DNA of 64,000 bases, from NCBI RefSeq assembly GCF_027595985.1, contig NC_073305.1, forward strand, positions 167,682,172 to 167,746,171. The letters are read 5' to 3'. Below the pieces are notes generated by a model. It was not told the origin of the DNA and made no database searches. It saw nothing but the letters and a program-made list of their open reading frames with translations. The translations under genes were made by a program, and so were the position numbers. This DNA is from Sorex araneus. Its lineage: Eukaryota > Chordata > Mammalia > Eulipotyphla > Soricidae. Position 1 is the stretch's first letter. Each line of letters begins with the position of its first letter. Positions 56,205 to 64,000 of this stretch are shown in pieces.

Positions 56205-58133
56205 TGGAAACTCTCAAGCTCATTCGCCAACTTGGTCTGGTGCGAGCCTCGGGCAATCATAAGCTAATGTCTGAGCTTGCAAAGCTGTAAAGATAAGTGA
56301 TAAAGGAAGACCTCAAAGAGAGAAGAGCAGCAGTGTTGGCCGATGTGGCAGAAGCCAGGAAAAGTATTTGCAATGCCTGCCTGTCCTTCGCCAACTGTAA
56401 GACCAAGATGACTGTCCTCTGATGTCCTGATCGATCTATCACATCTTCCAGAAGTGCAATGGAAAAGGTTATCCATGACATCTACTTGGATCTATTTGAT
56501 ATCCATGTCCACCTGCCCACTTACGAAATTAAACAGGATAGATATGTCATTCCCAGCGTTCTCCCTTCCGAAATGAAATCTGACATGCCATTTCTTCAGT
56601 AAAGAAGCATACAGCACCTGATCCAGACAAAGCCAGACCCGAACACCTGAAGAATTTGCCACCAATACTCATTGATACATTGACTTGGCTCTTTACATGC
56701 TACCTAGTTCTGAATGCGTGGTTCCATCCCAATGGAAAACCAATAGGACCATCTTGTTGTACAAGAAGGGAGACATTCAGAACATCGGCAAGTATCGCCC
56801 AGTCTGCCTGTTGTCCGTCAAATACAAGTTATTCATTCGAGTCATCCTCAATAGAATAGGCAGAACACTAGACAAAGGACAACCATGCAAGCAAGCTGGG
56901 TTCCCAAATGGTTTCAGCACAAATGATCATATCCCCACAGTGACCAAGCTCATTGATGTTTCGTGAGAGTTCAAGATGCCACTCTGTCTAACATTCATCG
57001 ATTTAAAGAAGGCCTTTGATTCTGTTGAGACTGAAGTGGTCATCAAAGCCCTAGCCAGACAGGGTACTCAAATTCAATATATTAGGATCCTCCACAAGCT
57101 GGATTCACCACCAGGATCTCACCATTCTACAAAGAAATGATCATCGATGTAAAGAGAGGGGTTCGGCTGGGTGACAACATTTCATGGAAACTCTTCAGTG
57201 CTGCCCTTGAGAACGTCATGTGATGACTGGAATGGGAAGGAATGGGAGTAAAGATAGACGGTTGGCAACTATACCACCTTTGTTTCGCTGATGACATCAT
57301 TCTCATAACACCAAATACCAGCCAAGTAGCACCAACATCATTCTCATAACACCAAATACCAGCCAAGTAGCTATGCTGGCTGACTTCAACCGTGAGTATG
57401 GAAAGGTCGGACTGCAGCTGAATCTCACAAAGACGATGTTCATGAGAAACTGTCTAGTTCCTGATATTCCATTTGCCCTCAATGGAATGAACATCTTTGA
57501 ATGCAGCAGTTATGTGTACCTAGGTTGAGAACTCAACATGACAAATGACCTGGCACCTGAACTGCACAGGAGGAAGAGAGCAGTGTGGAACACTTTCAAG
57601 AGCGTTGAAGAAGTGGTTAAGAGGACAAAGAACCTCTGGCTCTGGGCACATCTTTTCGACTCCACTGTTCTTCCTGCACTAACGTATGCCTCAGGGACCT
57701 GGGCCCTACGAAAACAGGACGATAACGCTATTAGGGTATCTTGAAGAGGAATCAAAAGAGCTATACTTGGAGTATCACATTTCACTCATGTGCGAGACGG
57801 AATCTGGAGTTCTGACCTCCGTCGACAATCAAGAGTCAGGGACGCTGTCTCATTTGTCAAGGCATCGAAAATCAGATGGGCTGGACACATAATGCAATTT
57901 AGAGATGACCGCTGGACTAGAGCTGTTACCGACTGGATTTCACGGGATGTCAAAAGACCTTGTGGCCATCCACCTATGAGATGGTCAGACTTCTTTGTCA
58001 AAACCGTAAGCAAACAGTTTGAGGCTCTTAGTGTTCCTGGAGCGAGCAGATGCCATCGGGCAACACTAGCACATGACAGGGACAAATGAGACATTACTGG
58101 CACCCGCTCGAGCAAATCAAAGATCAAGGGGAT
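56205..58133 (+). mobile_element. RTE-clade LINE (RTE1_Sar-like), 5'-truncated 1.9 kb copy
   Basis: The longest RTE copy here. Broken frames cover the linker (KERRAAVLADVAEA-like, about 56310), RT block LLYKKGDIQNIGKYRPVCLL (about 56750-56820), motif A as TFIDLKKAFDSVE (56991-57030), the motif B region VKRGVRLGDN (57150-57180; the family has RQGD, so the Gln is lost), the FADD motif as CFADDIILIT (57281-57310), and the C-terminal region (LTYASGTWALRKQDD, IRWAGHIMQFRDDRWTRAVT). A 41-bp tandem duplication (57294-57371), stops at 56412 and 57530-like positions, and loss of the endonuclease make it dead. The 3' end is gctcgagcaaatcaaagatc then ggggat. The protein is strikingly like nematode RTE proteins as I know them. 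Confidence 0.93.
57294..57371 (+). repeat. 41-bp tandem duplication inside the RTE coding region
   Basis: acatcattctcataacacca starts at 57294 and again at 57335, with 37 identical bases per unit plus acca between. The extra 41 bases shift the frame right after the FADD motif. Confidence 0.95.
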
Positions 58134-58445
58134 TTGCAAGTTGTCCCTTAATAACTATTTATTGCTTAATTGCTATGGCAACTACTTCCAATACTATGTT
58201 GAATTATAATGGTGAGAGTGGATATCCCTGTCTTGTGTCTGATCTTAGTGGAAAGGCTTTCAATTTTTCCCATTAAATATAATGTTATCTGTGGCTTTGT
58301 GGTGAATTACTGAAACTAGAATAAAGGAAGTTCTTCTTATACCAATTTTGTGATGTTTTTATTATGAATGTGTGTAGGATTTTTTTCAAACTTTTCTTCA
58401 TCTACTGGTATGATTAGAAGACTTTTTTCTTTTGTTGTATAAAGC
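58134..58445 (-). mobile_element. Older L1 ORF2 fragment hosting the nest (right)
   Basis: It continues the host L1 beyond the RTE: cttaattgctatggcaacta, cttccaatactatgttgaat, ggtgagagtggatatccctg and ttcttcatctactggtatga on plus are the reversed RT region (compare 55500-55560, plus). Confidence 0.85.
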
Positions 58446-58446
58446 C

Positions 58447-58595
58447 AGGCTCTCAGACCAATGAAGCAGAATTGAGCCCTAGAGATAGAACATCAGGTAC
58501 ATGAAGAGCTAATTTTTGACCAAGGAGTTAGGTATGAAGTAGAATAAAGAAAGCCTCTTCCAAAATGATGGTGGGAAAAAGTAGCCACACAAAAA
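58447..58595 (+). mobile_element. L1 ORF2 3' fragment in direct orientation
   Basis: gctctcagaccaatgaagca, gaattgagccctagagatag and aaagcctcttccaaaatgatg match the L1 ORF2 region downstream of that in the adjacent minus-strand fragment. The orientation switch at about 58446 suggests that the old host L1 also has a 5' inversion, here with some sequence missing at the junction. No poly(A) or TSD was found. Confidence 0.7.
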
Positions 58596-59765
58596 ATAGT
58601 GAGTAATAAAATTAAACTAAAAGGTTTAATTTGATTATTTAATTTTATTACAGTTTACAACCTTTATTTCATATTGCGTATAAATCTCAGAAGCTGTTTC
58701 ACCAGCTAAAGTACAGCTAGCATGTTACTATAATTATAAAAGTTCAATTCCACTGTTCCTCAAAATCTAATAACTCAAAAGACACAGTGACAAAGCTTAT
58801 TGGCAACTAGCTGGCCATTTAGAAGATGGACGTTTCCTATCTTCATTGTAGCCCTTTTGCTTGCATGGTCACAAGAACAGTTTTTTTAAAAAGGAGAAGA
58901 GAGAAATAGAATTTTAGAAAGTTGAGTTGCTGGCCACTGAGTGGTGGTCAGTAAATTGCTTTCTTTGCTGCTATCCCACGTCAGACTCTTATCTGCGAAG
59001 TCAAAAGTTTCAGAGTAAAATTTCAGCACTTCTTTATCTTAAGCTCTTTGAGGAAAGACAACATAAAGGAAGCTATCACTTCCCAGAAAAACTTGCTTAC
59101 ATATATATTTTTATATGTTAACAATCTTTTAATTTCTATTGGACTGGCTTCATTTCTATTTTATTTCAAATTTTTCTGTCATTCAGAATAGACTTGTTAT
59201 GCGGCAGTACTTAAGGTTTTCCTATTCTGGGACATACTCCCAAAGATTTACTCTAATCCCATTGAAGGTACTAGTTTCTATTCTGCATGTATATCTAGGG
59301 AACATGAAAAACAGATCACTAAAGTAGGATATAATGAAAAGTTGAAGGCCTCCAAAAGCAAGTGACACGTGACATTACCACTTGTATTTAGTTGGTCAAC
59401 TCAAGTCACATTATCAATTCCATGGAGGTGTACATTCATCTCTGAGTAAAGGGAATACTGTATAATTTATGATTGCCTCATTAATCTGCTTTAAAAGTCT
59501 CTTTTGGTAAATAGTATACTTAATTTTTAAAAATACTTCATTAACTCATATCTCTTTACAATTTAGCCAATGCATTGCTAATATGGATCAAAGATCTTTT
59601 ACCTGTCTAGTTTAAGTAAAAAGGAATTAGTTTACAAAGGTACATTTTATAATTCATGGTCAAATTAACTGGTACAAATAATGTTCTGTACCTTTTGAAG
59701 ATAGTATTAAAAACGTTTATATGACAACTTAGAGCACGCAGTCTCATAACAGACATAATAAATCA
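58596..59765. other. AT-rich unique DNA, nothing recognised
   Basis: No gene or repeat landmark was seen. Short frames at 58927-59327 match no family. Confidence 0.6.
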
Positions 59766-59767
59766 CA

Positions 59768-59966
59768 TTGATTATTATTTTTTTTTTTTGAGGAGGGTGG
59801 AGAAGGGGTTGGAACCAAATCCTGCTGTGTTCAGAGCTTACTTCTGGCTTTACACTCAGTGACCACTTACTGCCATGATTGGGGAAAATATGTGCTGTGG
59901 CAACTAAATCACTATTAGATGCAAGCAAGGCAAGTGTCCTAAACTCTGTATTATCTCTTTGGTGAA
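59768..59966 (-). mobile_element. Old A-tailed SINE
   Basis: T-run (59777-59788), gcttacttctggctttacac, actcagtgaccacttactgc and gcaaggcaagtgtcctaaac on plus; the head ends at tattatctctttggtg. About 20 extra bases lie near the tail. Confidence 0.72.
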
Positions 59967-61955
59967 TAATATATGTATGCTTAAAGGAATTCTGAAGAAT
60001 TAGTTACTATTTTAATCAGAATGAATACTAATGAAAGAAAAAGAAAAAGAAAAAAATCTAAAAATAAGTAGAATTACTGGACTCCTTTTCAAAGATTTTA
60101 ATACTAATAAAGGTCATGAGCTGGCAATTCATAGTCGCAAGGGCACAGGATAAATATGCTTTTATTACTAAATATTCATGACGGGTTCTTAAGCTACCAG
60201 TTGCTGATATCAACGAGATATAAAAATACAAACATTGCAATTTTGCTATTATTTTTCCATCAATTTTTGACAACATTTATTTATAAAAGAAACAATTTAG
60301 GGCCCATCCATTTGCTTTTGTTTTGTTTTGTTTGCTTTCTAAAAATAGTATTAACTTTTTTCTTGAACAAAATGACAATGAAAATTAAACATATAGTCTG
60401 TATTTAAGTACATTTATTTTTTTATATAAGATTCCTTGTCAATCAGTAGTCTTTAAATATGTGTTTACTTGACTGAAAGTATATGTGAGTTTACCAATAC
60501 AAAGTTTTAAGTGTAAAAAGTGAAATATAAAAATACATCAAAATATATGTTTTAAAACCATAGTTAACCAGGTGGAAGATACATGAAAATATCTCTCCTT
60601 TTTAAATTTAGCACAAAATTATTTCCCACACCAAAAATAGTAAATTTTTGATCCCATTCTTTTAACTTAAGTATTTGTGAAAGCTTTAAAAATGATATTT
60701 CTGCTTTGGCCAGTATAAAAGATAATTTGATACAAGAATCTAAGCTTTGGATTTATTTTTACTAAAATTAGTATTTAATATAAATACTGATGTTATACAA
60801 AATATAACAATATCTCAGCATAGCCACAAGTATAAGTATCATATATAATTTGGTTTCATTAACACCTTTTCCACTAGGTACAATGGTGAACTAGTATTTC
60901 CTTCAGGAGTGTCAAATTATGAGGAAATGCAACCTGCATTGAAGATATATTATAATTATTTTTAGGCTTATGCTTTTTAAATTATTTTTCTTAGAAATAG
61001 AACTCAATATTTTTCATTATTTTACAATTTTAAAATTACAAAATTTATAACTAACGAGAAGTGGCATTGTATCATATAGAAGTATACATGACATACAAAG
61101 TGATTTGTTATTTCCACGTATTTTGATAGTCTGCCTACTGTCATAAAGTTTTTCATACATCATGATTAGCAAAAGTAAATAGACTAAAGTCTCTATGGGT
61201 ATATAGTATTTTCTTGACTCACAGGTTTTGTAAAATTACCTCAGTATTCTGAAGTATAACATTATTTTTAAATTAATAATATCTGCTGATAAAACATTTT
61301 CTTTAACTGGTTATCACTTTAGCTTTTTAAAAATTATTATTAGAAGTTCCCTATACAGTAAGAACACTTTTCCATATCATCATTGTGACCAACTTTTCAG
61401 TCTCTCTCATGCTTCTTATAAATAGTATATAAGAAATAACAAATCCCTGTACAGAGCATCTCACCCTGTAAATATTAGCCTAGCTCACTCCTTTCTCTTC
61501 CAAATTTTGCCAGACCCTACTCTGTGCTATCTTAACTCTTACCTGGTCTAGTTCATCCATGAATTATTCATCATATAAATTACTAGTAAAATATATCACT
61601 TGTCTTAGGTCTCATAGTTCTATCCTTTAGGCTGTTGTAAAATTGAAGATCTAAAGTAGATGATCTGATCTAATACATTAATAATAAAATTATATCTGTA
61701 ATATAGAATGTCTCAGAAATACATTTTAAAGATTATCTCATTATCGCACTATATTTATTCTATAGGTAGCAAACTCTGCTAATTAAAAATAACAGACTTT
61801 ATTATCCTCCAACGTTTGATATCTGTTATCTTGAAATATCTTTTGATTCCAGTGACACAATGCTACTTTATATTCATCTCTTTTCTGTACTCCCAGTACC
61901 TAGCAAACCATTAAATTTTTGAATAACAATATTTTTTTCATACGGAATTAGAAGT
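59967..61955. other. 2 kb AT-rich unique DNA, nothing recognised
   Basis: No SINE, LINE, LTR or gene landmark in this long stretch. Frames at 60058-60407 are AT-driven. Confidence 0.6.
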
Positions 61956-61959
61956 GGGT

Positions 61960-62112
61960 GAGTGGATATAATCAGAAGTGCTTATGACTTATTTCTGGCT
62001 CTGTGATCATGGATCAGCCCGCGTAGTGTTTAGGGGATCATAAGTAGCGCTAAGGATTGAGTGAGGGCTACAACATGAAAGGCAACAACTTTCTATACTA
62101 TCTCTGGCCCTT
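61960..62112 (-). mobile_element. Old A-tailed SINE
   Basis: On plus: cttatttctggctctgtgat, catggatcagcccgcgtag, aggattgagtgagggctaca and ctatactatctctggccctt. The tail side is decayed. Confidence 0.75.
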
Positions 62113-62139
62113 AAGGACTTTTTTTATTGCTCCCGGCAT

Positions 62140-62312
62140 TCCATTTCATGAGAATATGCACTGCACCCTGTAGCGCTAAAGGTATATTCTTGGTTCTGTG
62201 CTCAGGGATCGACCTTGTGATGCACAGGGATTCACGTGTGGTATCAGATATAAAACCAGAATTGACCACATGCAAGTCAAACACCTTAATCCCTGCACTA
62301 TTTCTCAGACCC
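62140..62312 (-). mobile_element. Old A-tailed SINE
   Basis: On plus: tggttctgtgctcagggatc, gaccttgtgatgcacaggga, accagaattgaccacatgca and ctgcactatttctcagaccc. A separate insertion from the copy 30 bases to its left, since both have complete body blocks. Confidence 0.8.
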
Positions 62313-62603
62313 TTGCTCAAACTATTTTATTTCTGTAGGATGTTTAACATCCACTTAAAAATTTCCCTTTAAACTTATAACACATACTTTGAATTCAATA
62401 TTTCTTTTGCATTAAAAAAATTTGATTTCATTTTATGTTTTTGTTGTGTAGTGCCAATGATATGCTTTCTATGTACAATGTTATTGCACCCTACCACCAT
62501 CAAAAACAGTTACTCAAATTCCTCCAATAATTTTCTTACATGAAAAACCTTAAATTCTATGTGTAAAAAATTGAACTCATAATTTTCCTTAAAAAACCTT
62601 AAC
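62313..62603. other. Short unique stretch
   Basis: Nothing recognised. Confidence 0.5.
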
Positions 62604-62692
62604 TTCTTCCTTCCTTCCTTCCTTCCTTCCTTCCTTCCTTCCTTCCTTCCTTCCTTCCTTCCTTCCTTCCTTCCTTCCTTCCTTCCTTCCTT
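62604..62692 (+). repeat. (CTTC)n microsatellite
   Basis: About 21 near-perfect cttc units. Confidence 0.97.
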
Positions 62693-63512
62693 TCAATCTC
62701 TTTCTCTCTTTCTTATGAAATGTTACTTCTGGGTCCTATGGTAGTTCTATTCCTATCTTTTCCTGTTCCTATATTTTGATTAGAACTCCAGATTGCTTGT
62801 GTAATAGCTGAACAAGATGACATTCCAACAAATAATGGATGTGTTCCTTTCTCCAGTCTTTTCAATCTCTCTCATATGTGATACTTAAAGAAACACAGAA
62901 AAAGCAGCAAAAAAGGTCCACACAACATAATGGAAGAAACTATCTACACAACTGTGTTTAGGAGGGTGAGGCTTGAGAAGAAGAGATGTTGGGGTTCTTG
63001 AGATAGAGGGGGGTGAGCATGATATTGACAGGTACAGTGTTGGAGTTACGTGCATTAGAAACCAATATTAAAAGTTTTGTAAGCCACAGATTTTCAATGT
63101 GTTTTTAAAATTAAATACATCTCACTTTTAAGAAAATTTTCTAATTAAACAAAGGCTAATTACTCTCAAAGCCTATTGTAAGATAATATTAATCTACCCA
63201 GCACTCAGAGTTTAGCAATATTTTATATATAATGCATACATTTCAATTTTCTAATGTCTGGACATATATTAAATTATGAGTTTATAGGGAAAAAGGATGA
63301 TGTGCCCAATACTTGATGCTATATTTTCAGACTCACATTTTAAAATTAGCCAAAATGAACTAAAAAATGTCAAAATGTGTTCTTTGGACTGAAACAATTT
63401 GATAGTTTCAGAAACCTTATCTAAAAAAGAAAATAAAGAGCACTGAAAATTGGGTAAATAAATAAATGTGATGTAAGAATTTTTTTTAATTTTTGTTTTT
63501 ATTTTGTGTATT
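62693..63512. other. AT-rich DNA; part may be an old L1 3' end
   Basis: 62700-62880 (ttacttctgggtcctatggt, attccaacaaataatggatg) has a faint resemblance to reversed and direct L1 3' sequence, and 62960-63110 (gggggtgagcatgatattga, ttttgtaagccacagattt) to an L1 3'UTR end. Both are too weak to call. Confidence 0.35.
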
Positions 63513-63514
63513 GT

Positions 63515-63692
63515 GTTTTTTGGCTTTTTGTTTGGGTGCCACAGCTGGATGTAGTCAGGTCCTACTTTTTGTTTGATTCTCAGGGATCACTCTTGGTGGT
63601 CCTCTGGTGACCATATCTGGTACCATGACTGGGGATCAAATTAGATTCATTCAGACATATGCACGGTAAGCACCTTAACCATAGACCTTATG
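63515..63692 (-). mobile_element. Old A-tailed SINE
   Basis: Plus-strand order: tggctttttgtttgggtgcc, ctcagggatcactcttggtg, ccatatctggtaccatgact, ggggatcaaattagattc and gcacggtaagcaccttaacc. About 20 extra bases lie in the body (near 63565). Confidence 0.82.
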
Positions 63693-64000
63693 GAATATCT
63701 GTTTTTAACTGATTAGAATAAAAATATATTATGAAGTTAATAACTGATAAATAAGTGCATTCATGTGACATATAGTGTGTGGAACAGATAGATTTTAGTC
63801 AATAATACCCCTTTGGGTTCTTCAGATTTAAAGAAACCCTAATTATATTGTTTAAACTCCTAAATTAGTTAATATATCTGAAATCAGAAAACAAATGAGA
63901 TTTAATAAAAATAGGAATAAATACATGTTTCACCAGTAATAATTGTGATGATACATAAGCAATAGGGAGGATATGCTTATATTAGATTAAAATGTTTAAG
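63693..64000. other. AT-rich unique DNA at the window end
   Basis: Nothing recognised. Confidence 0.5.

Noticed and set aside
58134-58145. Target-site duplication for the longest RTE copy
   Set aside because: Short gttgtc-like matches exist on both sides but are too short and inexact to claim.

Overview
The window looks like non-coding DNA from a shrew (family Soricidae, probably Sorex). Three things point there: dozens of copies of a tRNA-headed SINE typical of shrews, mammalian LINE-1 and half-LINE-1 (HAL1-like) elements, and three copies of an RTE-clade LINE whose coding remnants resemble nematode RTE elements. This fits the family I remember as RTE1_Sar from the common shrew. The species call is pattern recognition from memory, not a database result. 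I found no convincing host protein-coding gene, tRNA or rRNA gene. The AT-rich unique DNA between repeats reads as intergenic or deep-intronic sequence.

Layout. 1-9,700: AT-rich unique DNA with old SINEs, a 330-bp purine tract (1758-2092), an ancient MaLR-type LTR (about 7104-7530), and two RTE fragments lying tail to tail (8240-9062 plus, 9298-9710 minus). 9,725-12,640: unique. 12,656-18,972: an old L1 running from 5'UTR to poly(A), flanked by an 11-bp target-site duplication (TSD) and split by a 1,052-bp solo LTR (14889-15940) with a 6-bp TSD. 19,000-34,700: unique DNA with scattered SINEs, a second solo LTR (26229-26531) inside an old SINE, and a repeat-free, less AT-rich block (22600-24600) that is a candidate conserved non-coding region. 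34,700-36,905: a GC-richer unassigned block followed by a HAL1-like 3' end. 37,000-46,500: SINEs, several microsatellites, L1 3' ends, and a CpG-rich composite retroelement (42695-43333) with a 16-bp TSD. 46,548-49,245: an old L1 3' end that received a nearly complete HAL1-like element (46994-48829). 51,050-51,700: a long imperfect inverted repeat of unknown origin. 52,470-58,590: a nest in which an old minus-strand L1 was hit by a young twin-primed L1 (52515-55740, 20-bp TSD) and by the longest RTE copy (56205-58133). 58,600-64,000: mostly unique, with a few old SINEs and a CTTC microsatellite.

How the parts work together. The interest lies in the ecology of the retroelements. One tRNA-like SINE head occurs with two tails. 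One tail is A-rich, as expected for L1-driven copying. The other matches the last bases of the RTE element and ends in short tandem repeats, as expected for RTE-driven copying. So a horizontally acquired LINE appears to have been exploited by a host SINE. All retroelement reading frames in the window are truncated, frameshifted or interrupted.
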